Assembly: GCA_046349155.1 (NCBI GenBank)
Contig: JAXMCW010000001.1
Coordinates: 2,046,001 to 2,110,000, forward strand
Source of the DNA: Alsobacter sp046349155
GTDB taxonomy: Bacteria; Pseudomonadota; Alphaproteobacteria; Rhizobiales; Beijerinckiaceae
DNA length: 64,000 nucleotides
Reading direction: 5' to 3'
Shown here: positions 51,537-60,236 of the stretch, piece by piece
How positions within the stretch are numbered: the first letter of the stretch is position 1
Layout of the letters: each line of letters opens with the position of its first letter
Made by a program: the position numbers and the translations under genes
The notes under the pieces: generated by a model
Told to the model about the DNA's origin: nothing
The model's database searches: none
Seen by the model: only the letters and a program-made list of their open reading frames with translations

Positions 51537-51836
51537 ATGACGTCCCGCCCGTCCGCCCCCCTTCTCGTCATGGCCCTGCTCGCCGTCTCCTCGCTCGCTC
51601 CCGCGCCGGCCGAAGCCGCGAAGTGGAAGCAAAAGAAGGCCGAGCCCGCCAAGCACCATGTCGCCGCGACCCACCCCGGCACGGTGGGTGGGACGGCGTC
51701 CGACGGGCCGACGGGAGCCCTCGGCGCCAGCGGGCCGGCGGGCGAGAGCATCGGCCGGGACTGTTTCGTCGTGAAGAAGCGCGCCCTCGTGCCGGGCACG
51801 GGCTACGTGATCCGCAAGAGCACCTTCTGCAACTGA
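51537..51836 (+). CDS. small secreted hypothetical protein
   Basis: A 99-residue protein of no known family. A signal peptide (APLLVMALLAVSSLAPAPAEAA) is followed by a Lys/Ala-rich stretch (KWKQKKAEPAKHH), a Gly/Thr/Ser-rich linker, and a short C-terminal domain with two cysteines (DCFVVKKRALVPGTGYVIRKSTFCN), likely disulfide linked. Located divergently from the actP operon. Confidence 0.5.
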   Translation: MTSRPSAPLLVMALLAVSSLAPAPAEAAKWKQKKAEPAKHHVAATHPGTVGGTASDGPTGALGASGPAGESIGRDCFVVKKRALVPGTGYVIRKSTFCN

Positions 51837-51937
51837 GGGCGCGCGCCGCCCCGCCGACGGGCGTGGCGGCGGGCGGCGCAGGCGACGCGGGCGGGGGTGC
51901 CCGGCCGTTTCGACCCGTCCGCCACGGGTCTGGCTCG

Positions 51938-51952
51938 TTAACGCTGAGTTAA
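51938..51952 (+). promoter_or_regulatory. CtrA-type box TTAA-N7-TTAA
   Basis: The sequence TTAACGCTGAGTTAAC matches the full CtrA consensus (TTAA, seven bases, TTAA, then C). A second, degenerate copy TTAA-N7-TAAA follows at 51973-51987. Both lie 40-90 bases upstream of the secreted protein gene at 52026 and are spaced about 35 bases apart. Confidence 0.6.
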
Positions 51953-52025
51953 CCTTTTGCTCGCCCCGACGGTTAAGGACCCGTAAACTCCGCCCTGCGG
52001 CACAATGCAGAGTGGAGTTTCAGCG

Positions 52026-52622
52026 ATGACGCGCAGTCTGCCGTCCGCATTCGGCGCGGCCACCATGGTCGCCCTGCTCGCCGCGAGCGGTCCCGCTTCC
52101 GCCAATCCGCCCATGGGCGGGGCCCGCATGGGTCCGCCGGCGATGGGCGGCGCCATGGGCGCGTGGCGCGGGCCCGTGGGTCCCCGCGTCGTGCATCCGG
52201 TCGGTCCGCGCGGCGGCGCCTGGGGTTGGGCCCGGCCCGGCGCGGGTTGGCGCGCGGGAGAGCCCTATGGCTGGCAGAACGGCTATGGTTGCCGAGGCGG
52301 CTGGGGCTGCGCCGGCTGGGCCAACGGGGCCTGGGGCTGGGGCGGCAGCGCGGTCGTGGTCGGCGGCGTTCCGGCAGGCGGGGCTACGATGGTCCCGCCC
52401 GATCCCGGCCCGCCGTCGCTGCCGATCGGCGGCGTCCTGCCGTCGCCCATCGGGGCGCCCGTGCTCTACCGCATCGACGACCGCAGCAAGCCCGGCGCGC
52501 GCGGGCCGGGCGGGGCGAGGATCATCTCCATCGGCAAGCCCGAGCCCATGCCCGGGGTCGCCGCGAGCACCTATTCCCACGGCGTGGGGCGGCCGGTGAT
52601 GTACACGCTCACCGCCGAGTAG
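52026..52622 (+). CDS. secreted Gly/Pro/Trp-rich protein
   Basis: A 198-residue low-complexity secreted protein. A signal peptide (PSAFGAATMVALLAASGPASA) is followed by MGG/GPP repeats, a Trp/Gly-rich block (WGWARPGAGWRAGEPYGWQNGYGCRGGWGCAGWANGAWGWGG), and a more structured C-terminal segment (VLYRIDDRSKPGARGPGGARIISIGKPEPMPGVAASTYSHGVGRPVMYTLTAE). No family recognised. CtrA-type sites upstream suggest cell-cycle or envelope-related timing. ATG 52026 follows GGAG by nine bases; ATG 52005 is in frame. Confidence 0.55.
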   Translation: MTRSLPSAFGAATMVALLAASGPASANPPMGGARMGPPAMGGAMGAWRGPVGPRVVHPVGPRGGAWGWARPGAGWRAGEPYGWQNGYGCRGGWGCAGWANGAWGWGGSAVVVGGVPAGGATMVPPDPGPPSLPIGGVLPSPIGAPVLYRIDDRSKPGARGPGGARIISIGKPEPMPGVAASTYSHGVGRPVMYTLTAE

Positions 52623-52627
52623 GCCGG

Positions 52628-53530
52628 TCAGGGACTCGAGCCGCCGCCGGCGCGGCCCTTGTCTCCCAGCGCGCGGTGGATGGCGTAGAGCGCCACCGCC
52701 GCGGCGTTGGAGACGTTGAGGCTCTTGATCGCGCCCGGCACGTCGAGCCGGGCGAGCGCATCGCAGCGCTCCCGCGTGAGCCTGCGCAAGCCTTTGCCCT
52801 CCGCGCCCAGCACGAGGCAGAGCGGCCGGGTCGCCACCGCCGAATCGAGCGTGAGCGGCCCCTCCGAATCGAGGCCGATGCGCCAGAAGCCGCGCTCGCC
52901 CAGCGCCGAGAGCGCCTGCGCGAGGTTGCCGACGCTGACGATGGGCACGTGCTCCAGCCCGCCCGATGCCGTCTTGGCCAGCACGCCGGTCGCCTCGGGG
53001 CTGTGGCGTTCCGTCAGCACGAGGGCCGCTACGCCGAAGGCGGCGGCGCTGCGCAGGATCGCGCCGACATTGTGGGGATCCGTCACCTGGTCCAGCACCA
53101 GCACGATCGCGTCGTCGGGGATGTCGAGCAGGTCCCAGTCCGGCAGCGCCTGCACCTCGGCGAGGGCGCCCTGGTGGACGGCGTCGGCGCCTACGACGCG
53201 CGCAATGTCCTCGCCGCGGACGATGACCGGCTGCGGCCGGCCCGGATAGGCCGTGCGCCCGATGCGCTCGGCGGCCGTCGGCGTAAGGTAGAGCGCCTTC
53301 ACCTTGCGCTCGGGGTTGGCGAGCGCCGCGGCCACGCTGTGCAAACCGTAGATCAGCGGCAGGCCGGTCCGACGGATGGGATTGTCCGCGTCGCGATGGC
53401 GGGGCCGGTCCTCCGCCGGAGAGCGATCGGCCGGGCCGCCCCGGCGCTCCGGCCTGCGGTCCGCCTGTTCCGGCCGCCACGATCCCCGCTCTCCGCCCTT
53501 GCCGCCGCCCGGTCCCTGCCGCTTCGTCAT
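52628..53530 (-). CDS. rlmB: 23S rRNA 2'-O-methyltransferase, TrmH/RlmB family
   Basis: A 300-residue SpoU-type methyltransferase. An Arg/Gly-rich N-terminal extension (about 1-50) leads into the substrate-binding domain (LIYGLHSVAAALANPERKVKALYLT). The knotted catalytic domain has motif 1 DPHNVGAILRSAAAFGV, motif 2 PLCLVLGAEGKGLRRLTRERCD and motif 3 SLNVSNAAAVALYAIHRAL. It modifies G2251-type positions in 23S rRNA in E. coli; in alphaproteobacteria the substrate could also be a tRNA. ATG 53530 is preferred over upstream open frame. Confidence 0.88.
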   Translation of the reverse strand: MTKRQGPGGGKGGERGSWRPEQADRRPERRGGPADRSPAEDRPRHRDADNPIRRTGLPLIYGLHSVAAALANPERKVKALYLTPTAAERIGRTAYPGRPQPVIVRGEDIARVVGADAVHQGALAEVQALPDWDLLDIPDDAIVLVLDQVTDPHNVGAILRSAAAFGVAALVLTERHSPEATGVLAKTASGGLEHVPIVSVGNLAQALSALGERGFWRIGLDSEGPLTLDSAVATRPLCLVLGAEGKGLRRLTRERCDALARLDVPGAIKSLNVSNAAAVALYAIHRALGDKGRAGGGSSP

Positions 53531-53621
53531 CGCACCGTCCTGCCGTTCCGCCCCGTCGCGATGAAGCACGAGGGCGGGGCGGGGGCAAACCCCGCGAGGC
53601 AGGGGCCGCACGCATTTCGTG

Positions 53622-53650
53622 TTGACAGGGCGGCGACCCCTCACCATAAG
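53622..53650 (+). promoter_or_regulatory. promoter of tRNA-Tyr
   Basis: TTGACA, a 17-base spacer, then CATAAG, about 60 bases before the tRNA. The -35 is perfect and the spacing optimal. Confidence 0.7.
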
Positions 53651-53708
53651 AACGGCCCGCGACGCCTCCGGGCGCCGCGGCGGACTTCACCTCGCGAGGT
53701 GGTCCCGT

Positions 53709-53793
53709 GGGGGAATGTCCCGAGCGGCAAAGGGGGCGGACTGTAAATCCGCTGGCTAAGCCTTCGTAGGTTCGAGTCCTACTTCCCCCACCA
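53709..53793 (+). tRNA. tRNA-Tyr (anticodon GTA)
   Basis: An 85-base class II tRNA with long variable arm: acceptor GGGGGAA/TTCCCCC, anticodon loop ACTGTAAAT (GTA), variable arm GCTGGCTAAGCCTTC, T-arm GTAGG TTCGAGT CCTAC, A discriminator and encoded CCA. It marks the left border of a small accessory region. Confidence 0.97.
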
Positions 53794-54092
53794 TCTCCGT
53801 TCAAATCGATGAACCGGGGGCGCGATCTCCTGAGAGGCGGGCCATCCGGGCATGTCCCGCGGTCTTGGCCAGTCGGGCGTCTTCGCCTCCGCCGTCCATC
53901 CGAATGTCGTCGTCGGACACGACCACCGAATCGAGCACCGAAGCCGCTCGATCTCGAGCTGCTCCGGCTTCACTTGGCCCTGGCCGGGAAAGGCCTGCAC
54001 GGGATCGCAGGAGAACCCGGTTCTGTCATGCTGTCCCTCCTCGCCCCGTGTGGCGGGCTGTTCCTCGTCCGCACGTTCGTGGAGATGCCGCG
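53794..54092. other. spacer right of tRNA-Tyr containing an IS relic
   Basis: A 299-base stretch that holds only the IS3 OrfA fragment (53938-54009). No functional ORF was found. Its last bases give the ribosome site of the EamA gene. Confidence 0.5.
53938..54009 (-). pseudogene. fragment of IS3-family transposase OrfA
   Basis: On the minus strand this 72-base stretch reads CDPVQAFPGQGQVKPEQLEIERLR, which is the conserved middle of IS3-family OrfA (the DP..AFPG.G..KPE.LEIERLRRE... leucine-zipper segment). The reading breaks immediately after ERLR and shows no orfA similarity before it, so only a scrap remains. It sits 145 bases past tRNA-Tyr, a common integration neighbourhood. Confidence 0.6.
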
Positions 54093-54530
54093 ATGAAATC
54101 CCTCTTCGCTTCATGGCAGGTGTGGGCATTGCTGTCGGCAGCCTTCGCCGCGCTGACGGCCATCTTCGCCAAGATCGGCATCGCGAACGTCAATTCCGAC
54201 TTCGCGACGTTCATCCGCACCATCGTCATCCTGCTCGCGCTCGCGGCCATTCTGGTGGGCACCGGCCAGTGGCAACCGCTCGGCTCGGTATCGGCCCGCA
54301 CCTACCTGTTTCTCGTGCTGTCGGGGCTGGCCACGGGCGGCTCGTGGATTTGCTACTTCCGCGCGCTGAAGCTCGGCGATGCGGCTCGTGTGGCTCCGAT
54401 CGACAAGCTGAGCGTTGTGCTCGTCGCGATCTTCGGCGTCGTCTTCCTTGGAGAACGGCTGACCGGCCCCAACTGGCTCGGCGTCGGACTCATCGCGGGT
54501 GGGGCAATCCTCGTCGCCTACAAGGGTTGA
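54093..54530 (+). CDS. EamA family transporter, single-repeat form
   Basis: A 145-residue membrane protein with one five-helix EamA repeat (most EamA carriers have two). It begins MKSLFASWQVWALLSAAFAALTAIFAKIGI and ends ERLTGPNWLGVGLIAGGAILVAYKG, the classic EamA ending. It probably dimerises. Neighbours are a cation exporter and a metal-like binding protein, so export of a metal-related or small compound is possible. GGAG lies eight bases before ATG 54093. Confidence 0.8.
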   Translation: MKSLFASWQVWALLSAAFAALTAIFAKIGIANVNSDFATFIRTIVILLALAAILVGTGQWQPLGSVSARTYLFLVLSGLATGGSWICYFRALKLGDAARVAPIDKLSVVLVAIFGVVFLGERLTGPNWLGVGLIAGGAILVAYKG

Positions 54531-54532
54531 AC

Positions 54533-55129
54533 ATGGACCACGGAGCGACGCTCGAACTGCGCCGTGTTGTCACCCTCGTCGCCGCGCTGAACCTCGCCTA
54601 TTTCGGCGTGGAGTTCGCGGTGGCGCTGGCCATCGGCTCGGTCTCGTTGTTCGCGGACAGCGTTGATTTCCTTGAGGACGCGTCGGTCAACTTTCTGATC
54701 GTGGTCGCTCTCGGATGGTCGCAAGGCAACCGGGCCCGCGTTGGGATGGGTCTGGCGGCGATCCTTCTCGTGCCAGCCCTCGCGACATTCTGGACGGCGG
54801 CCGCGAAGATTGCCGATCCCGTCCCGCCGAACGCACTCCCGCTCTCCCTCGCCGGCTTCGGCGCGCTCCTGGTCAACCTCTCGTGCGCCCTGATGCTCGC
54901 GCGATATCGGCATCACAGCGGAAGCCTCACCAAAGCCGCCTTCCTGTCTGCCCGCAATGATGCGCTCGCCAACGTTGCAATCATGCTCGCGGCGTGGGTG
55001 ACGGCCACACTCTGGAAATCAGGTTGGCCAGACCTCATCGTGGGTCTCGGGATTGCGCTCATGAACGCGGACGCGGCCAAGCAAGTATGGCGGGCGGCTC
55101 GCGAGGAGCGTCGCGCTGCCCATCCGTGA
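54533..55129 (+). CDS. cation diffusion facilitator family transporter
   Basis: A 198-residue membrane protein of the short CDF type with about six helices. The two metal-site helices are SLFADSVDFLEDASVNFLIVVALGW (DxxxD) and KAAFLSARNDALANVAIMLAAWVT (a HD-like NDxxxN). It starts two bases past the EamA stop, so both genes share a transcript. It lacks the long cytoplasmic C-terminal domain of CzcD/ZitB. The cation is unknown; Zn, Co, Ni or Cu are candidates. Confidence 0.8.
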   Translation: MDHGATLELRRVVTLVAALNLAYFGVEFAVALAIGSVSLFADSVDFLEDASVNFLIVVALGWSQGNRARVGMGLAAILLVPALATFWTAAAKIADPVPPNALPLSLAGFGALLVNLSCALMLARYRHHSGSLTKAAFLSARNDALANVAIMLAAWVTATLWKSGWPDLIVGLGIALMNADAAKQVWRAAREERRAAHP

Positions 55130-55135
55130 CGCCCG

Positions 55136-55759
55136 CTACTGATGAGGGTGCATCCCTCGTGCGATCATGAGGTGATGTTCCTGATGGTGCATTCCGACGG
55201 TCATCACGCCGATGAAGCCAAGCGCCTTGAGCTTCGGCATGTCCTGCGCGGGAACCGTGACCGTGAGCGACGCGCCGTCGCCAACTTCGGCTGACGCATA
55301 ATTCCAGCCTCCGACACCGTTCATGGTCGCTGCGTGAGCCGCAACCATCCGTCGGATTGAATCACGGACATCGCCCGTCCCGGTGACCGTGAACAGGATA
55401 CCGCCATCCACGGGCGTGCTCTGAACAACCGCTCGGAGCGTCACGTTGTCCATGTCGATGAGGTGCTGTCGCAGGGCTTCGATGTCCACCTTCGACCAGT
55501 CCGTCGCCGGGTCAGCTTCGAGACGTTGCACGATGTCCTGGATGGTCGCGAACGCTGCCTGCCCCGGTTGGGAGGGTGTCATTCCCATCCCGTGCGCCAT
55601 GGTCCCGTGCTGCATCATCCCGTGTTGCATGGCCCCATGCTGCATCGTCTCCGGGTGGGTCATCATCTGGCCTTGGCCGTGCTGATGCGTCGTCCCGTTC
55701 ATTTGGGCGAGGGCGGCGGTCGAACCGATCAGAAACATCGCGCCGGCGATCCGAAGCAT
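55136..55759 (-). CDS. Met/His-rich secreted protein, probable metal binder
   Basis: A 207-residue protein of unknown family. A signal peptide (MLRIAGAMFLIGSTAALAQ) precedes an extreme Met/His repeat (TMQHGAMQHGMMQHGTMAHGMGM, with MQHG units, about residues 38-60), then a compact alpha/beta domain (FATIQDIVQRLEADPATDWSKVDIEALRQHLIDMDNVTLRAV...) and a C-terminal His tail (MHHQEHHLMIARGMHPHQ). Met/His motifs of this kind bind Cu(I)/Cu(II). It converges with the CDF gene and is divergent from the Crp/Fnr gene, sharing a 50-base promoter spacer. Confidence 0.6.
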   Translation of the reverse strand: MLRIAGAMFLIGSTAALAQMNGTTHQHGQGQMMTHPETMQHGAMQHGMMQHGTMAHGMGMTPSQPGQAAFATIQDIVQRLEADPATDWSKVDIEALRQHLIDMDNVTLRAVVQSTPVDGGILFTVTGTGDVRDSIRRMVAAHAATMNGVGGWNYASAEVGDGASLTVTVPAQDMPKLKALGFIGVMTVGMHHQEHHLMIARGMHPHQ

Positions 55760-55809
55760 GGGACACCTCCTGTTCGTCCCCACTTGCCACACCGCGCTTT
55801 CGTCGCGAC

Positions 55810-56364
55810 ATGATTGCGATCATGCCGGACGACATTCTTTCGCTAATGCCGAGTGTCACTCGACGGGACTTCGCTTACGAAGCGGGCGACGCCGTGTTCC
55901 ATATCGGCGATCCGGTGAGGGTCATTCACTTCGTCACGGCGGGCGTGATCCACCTCGTCCGCCATCAGCAGCATGGCGCGGCCCTTGTGCTTCAGCGAGC
56001 CGGGGAAGGCTCAATTCTCGCCGAGCCGTCCATGTTCTCCGATGCCTACCACTGCGACGCTCGCGCCATCACGGCGGCTCGAACGGTCGCTGTCTCACGC
56101 GACGAGGTCCTCGACCGGGTGAAGGGGGACGGAGCGTTCGCGCTGGCGTGGTCGCGACGACTTGCCCACGACGTTCAGAAGGCTCGGTTGCAGGCCGAGA
56201 TCATGTCCATCAAGACCGTCGCCGACCGACTCGACGCATGGCTCAACTGGCACGGCTCGATGCCGACGAAGGGCAGTTGGGCCTCACTTGCCGCCGAAAT
56301 CGGCGTGAGCCCGGAGGCGCTGTATCGGGAAATCTCCAAGCGGCGTGCGTCATCGCGGATTTGA
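55810..56364 (+). CDS. Crp/Fnr family transcriptional regulator
   Basis: A 184-residue regulator. The cyclic-nucleotide-binding-like beta-roll (about 10-110: YEAGDAVFHIGDPVRVIHFVTAGVIHLVRHQQHGAALVLQRAGEGSILAEPSMF) and a C-terminal helix-turn-helix (SWASLAAEIGVSPEALYREISKRRAS) are present. No Fe-S cysteines are seen, so it is not FNR-like. It is short; the linker and HTH are compressed. It is divergent from the Met/His-rich gene and may control it. ATG 55810 or 55822 is the start. Confidence 0.8.
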   Translation: MIAIMPDDILSLMPSVTRRDFAYEAGDAVFHIGDPVRVIHFVTAGVIHLVRHQQHGAALVLQRAGEGSILAEPSMFSDAYHCDARAITAARTVAVSRDEVLDRVKGDGAFALAWSRRLAHDVQKARLQAEIMSIKTVADRLDAWLNWHGSMPTKGSWASLAAEIGVSPEALYREISKRRASSRI

Positions 56365-57023
56365 TCCCTCCCGGCTCTTGGAGACCCTGGGTTAGGTCAG
56401 CCTCGATATCTTTCCGGTCGGGGTCTGCCGTTGAACGACCGGGTCGCTATCGCCCGGATGGTTCGCAGATCGGCCCCGCTTGCCCCACCAGCCATCGCCC
56501 TGCGGGCTGCGGCTCCGCGTGCCGAAGGCGAGAGGACCGGAGCGCGAAGGGCGAAGGCCGCCATCTCCCGGCGGGGCAATCCCCCGCGCTCGCGGAGCCG
56601 GATGCCCCGGTTTACTCGACCCATAAGCAACTCAGAGTTGTATCGCGCAGCGAGTCCCGGCGCGTGGCGCTGAAGGGCGGCGCGGACCGGAGGAGACGTC
56701 GGGCCCACGGCGGGTTCCGTGGGGTCTGTGGGAGGCATGCCGGGGACCCTCGGTCCCCTCCGGTCCGCGCGCAGCGTGGTGTGGTCCGCTCGCCGCTCCC
56801 GGGGTCGCCATTCCCCCGTGGGGTTGCGCCCAGTGCGGGGTCGCCGAAGCGACGCCGGCGCCACTCTCCTCGGGCCCGGCCGTCACGCCGGGCCTCCGGA
56901 GCCGCTGCCTCCCGCCCGCATCAGCCGACGCCGCGGACGCCCCTTCATGGGCGGGAGCGGGGAGATGATAGGCTTATTTTCCTGACGCTGTCAAGGGACC
57001 TCCGCGCCCCGCCGGCCGCCCCC
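56365..57023. other. gene-free stretch with a strong leftward promoter
   Basis: About 660 bases with no family-recognisable ORF on either strand. The minus-strand promoter at 56966-56994 would drive a transcript leftward through it. The longest minus-strand frame (56397-56864) is Arg/Pro-rich and looks like GC-rich noise. Small ORFs of about 21 residues follow the promoter. I could not match tmRNA, RNase P or SRP RNA landmarks. Confidence 0.4.
56966..56994 (-). promoter_or_regulatory. strong leftward sigma-70 type promoter
   Basis: On the minus strand: TTGACA (56994-56989, preceded by C as in the alpha-proteobacterial consensus CTTGAC), a 17-base spacer, then CTATCA (56971-56966). Neither strand shows a clear gene in the next 600 bases leftward. 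Confidence 0.65.
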
Positions 57024-57052
57024 TTGCCAACGTGGCTGGTACCCGGCATATC
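57024..57052 (+). promoter_or_regulatory. promoter of tRNA-Gly
   Basis: TTGCCA, 17-base spacer, CATATC, ending 11 bases before the tRNA. Confidence 0.6.
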
Positions 57053-57063
57053 TCCGGGAGCGG

Positions 57064-57137
57064 GCGGGTGTAGCTCAATGGTAGAGCAGCAGCCTTCCAA
57101 GCTGAATACGAGGGTTCGATTCCCTTCACCCGCTCCA
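57064..57137 (+). tRNA. tRNA-Gly (anticodon TCC)
   Basis: A 74-base cloverleaf: acceptor GCGGGTG/CACCCGC, D-arm GCTC...GAGC, anticodon loop CTTCCAA (TCC), T-arm with TTCGATT, discriminator T and encoded CCA. The last 11 bases (TCACCCGCTCC) are repeated directly after it at 57139-57149. Confidence 0.95.
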
Positions 57138-57352
57138 ATCACCCGCTCCGAGCCTTTCGCGTGCGCTGACGACGTCGCGTGGACCGCCTAAGGCGTCAGC
57201 CTCCTGCTTTTGCCGCTCGCGGTCTTCCCGGTTTCGGCCTAGCTTGCGCCATCCGGCAAGCATGCCGGACTGGATCCTGACAAACAGGACATGGACAGCG
57301 GGCGGCTTTCGCCTGTCGCGAGGCCGACCTGGTCCATCAGGGAGGACATCGC

Positions 57353-57676
57353 ATGACCTTCTACCTCATCGAAGCCAGCTATTCCCCGGCGGCCCTCAAG
57401 GCGATGGTCGACCACCCCCAGGACAGGGTCGCGGTGGTCAGCGCCATGGTCGAGAAGGCGGGCGGGCGGTTGCACCACTTCTTCTTCACGATGGGCGACA
57501 CCGACATCGTGGCCCTCGCCGAAGTTCCGGATGACACCGACGCGATGGCGATCTCGCTGGCGGTGGCGAGCGCCGGGCACATGACGTCCTACAGGACGCG
57601 CCGCCTCACGACGTCGGACGATGCGATGAAGGCCATGCGCAAGGCCCAGTCCATCAGTCTCCCGCCGCCTCGCTGA
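57353..57676 (+). CDS. GYD domain-containing protein
   Basis: A 107-residue small ferredoxin-like-fold protein of the GYD family. It reads MTFYLIEASYSPAALKAMVDHPQDRVAVVSAMVEKAGGRLHHFFFTMGDTDIVALAEVPDDTDAMAISLAVASAGHMTSYRTRRLTT; the family's second element (FTMGDTDIV) corresponds to GYD (Gly-x-Asp). GGAGG lies just upstream of ATG 57353. Role unknown; it stands alone between tRNA-Gly and tuf. Confidence 0.85.
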   Translation: MTFYLIEASYSPAALKAMVDHPQDRVAVVSAMVEKAGGRLHHFFFTMGDTDIVALAEVPDDTDAMAISLAVASAGHMTSYRTRRLTTSDDAMKAMRKAQSISLPPPR

Positions 57677-57740
57677 GGGCTCGTCCCGGCCTGCGGGGAC
57701 CGACGTCCCGCCCTCCGCGAGAGACGGGACGTCGCCTCAC

Positions 57741-57769
57741 TTGCAGTCGGCAGTAAAACCCCCTATCTC
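57741..57769 (+). promoter_or_regulatory. promoter of tuf
   Basis: TTGCAG, 17-base spacer, TATCTC, 58 bases before the tuf start. Confidence 0.5.
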
Positions 57770-57826
57770 CCCGCCCGTTCAGACACCCCTGCCGGCGCCG
57801 CCGGCTCACCAGAACTGAGACGGGCC

Positions 57827-59017
<1,191 letters not shown>

Positions 59018-59073
59018 CACACAAGACCAACGCCGCGCCCGGCCCTGCGCAAGGGCGCGGCTGCAACGGCCCG

Positions 59074-59104
59074 AGGGGACACGCATCGCGTGTCCCCTTT
59101 TTTC
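59074..59104 (+). terminator. rho-independent terminator of tuf
   Basis: AGGGGACACGC/GCGTGTCCCCT stem with a three-base loop, followed by six T. Located 57 bases past the tuf stop. Confidence 0.85.
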
Positions 59105-59236
59105 GTGCCTGGCGACCTGCGGGCCGGGCTGCGTCCACTTCCGCGAGCAATCCCGCAAGCTGCTCGAATCTCTCGACATTGTCTTCGGCCGAAGCGGGAC
59201 GGATGATCACGGGCCTTTTCAGCCCGTGCCTGTTTC

Positions 59237-59974
59237 ATGCGTCCCTTTCCGGTCCTCGCGTACCTTGCGAGCCTCCTGGTTGCGAGCCTCCCGATCCTGC
59301 CCGCGCCGGCTCCCGCAGGGGAGGCGCACCCGGTCGTGGCAGAGGGATCAGACGCGTCCGCCCGCCATCTCGACGCTTTGCTCGACAAGGCGGCGACGCG
59401 GGAACTCGCCGAGGGCTTGCTCGGGCTCGCGCCTACGGCCCGGATCCGGTGGCTCAGGAAGGCGGTCGGGGAGGGCGCCAGCAGCGTGCTGGCCGCTCCG
59501 CTGGTGCGCACGCTGATGGAGCAGGCCCGGCTTCGCGAGGAGAAGGAGCCCGGGTCGGGCGCAGACTTCGTGGCGGACGCGGCGCGCTACGGGCTGTTCG
59601 GCTACATCGCCATGCGCAGCCGGGCGCCGCTCTGCTCTGACGTCACGTCGCCCGACGAATACCTGCACGAGCTCGGGGTCGTGCTGGCGCCGCTGCTGGG
59701 CCGGCTGGCCGCGCTGGACCGCGCCTCGCGGCGGCGGATCGTCGACGAGGCCCTGGCGCTGGACGACCAGATCCGGCCCTTCGCAAGCCGTGACACCCTG
59801 CTGTGCCGGCGCGGGCAGTTCGGCGATCGCTTCTGCCCGTCCGGCACGAGCCCGGAGGATTGCCCGGACAACGCCGCCCCCTTCGCGGAATTCATCACCA
59901 GCTCCGAACTGATCGAGCCTCGTCTCAGGGCGCGCTCGCGCGCGCGCGGCGAGGTCCTGGCCCTCGGGCGCTGA
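59237..59974 (+). CDS. secreted hypothetical protein
   Basis: A 245-residue protein of no family I recognise. It has a signal peptide (LAYLASLLVASLPILPAPAPAG), then a helical body (DASARHLDALLDKAATRELAEGLLGLAPTARIRWLRKAVGEGASSVLAAPLVRTLMEQARL), four cysteines in the C-terminal part (RAPLCSDV, TLLCRRGQFGDRFCPSGTSPEDCPDNA), probably disulfide bonded, and an Arg-rich end. It sits between the tuf terminator and tRNA-Trp. Nothing nearby suggests a function. Confidence 0.6.
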   Translation: MRPFPVLAYLASLLVASLPILPAPAPAGEAHPVVAEGSDASARHLDALLDKAATRELAEGLLGLAPTARIRWLRKAVGEGASSVLAAPLVRTLMEQARLREEKEPGSGADFVADAARYGLFGYIAMRSRAPLCSDVTSPDEYLHELGVVLAPLLGRLAALDRASRRRIVDEALALDDQIRPFASRDTLLCRRGQFGDRFCPSGTSPEDCPDNAAPFAEFITSSELIEPRLRARSRARGEVLALGR

Positions 59975-60159
59975 GGGAATCGCCCCGCGGCTGGAGGACC
60001 TTCGCGACGCGGAGCGCGGCGTCGGCGGCCGCCCGGCATCCGGCCGCGGAGACAGAGCCGCCGGGCCGCGCGGACCATCTTGCCAAAGGCCATGGCGCAT
60101 GCGATGAGCGCTGCGTCGCGGGCAGGCAACCCCGGCGCGGGTCCGCCCAGGCGGCCTGC

Positions 60160-60236
60160 AGGAGTGTAGCTCAACTGGTTAGAGCACCGGTCTCCAAAAC
60201 CGGGGGTTGGGGGTTCGAGTCCCTCCACTCCTGCCA
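60160..60236 (+). tRNA. tRNA-Trp (anticodon CCA)
   Basis: A 77-base cloverleaf: acceptor AGGAGTG/CACTCCT, D-arm GCTC...GAGC, anticodon loop TCTCCAAAA (CCA), T-arm GGGGG TTCGAGT CCCTC, discriminator G and encoded CCA. Its place before secE-nusG is the standard one in many bacteria. Confidence 0.97.

Noticed and set aside
56397..56864. 155-codon minus-strand frame downstream of the orphan promoter
   Set aside because: Arg/Pro/Ala-rich with no domain or start context; more likely GC noise or part of a non-coding transcript.
56365..56960. tmRNA, RNase P RNA or SRP RNA as explanation for the promoter
   Set aside because: None of the landmark sequences of these RNAs could be found on either strand.
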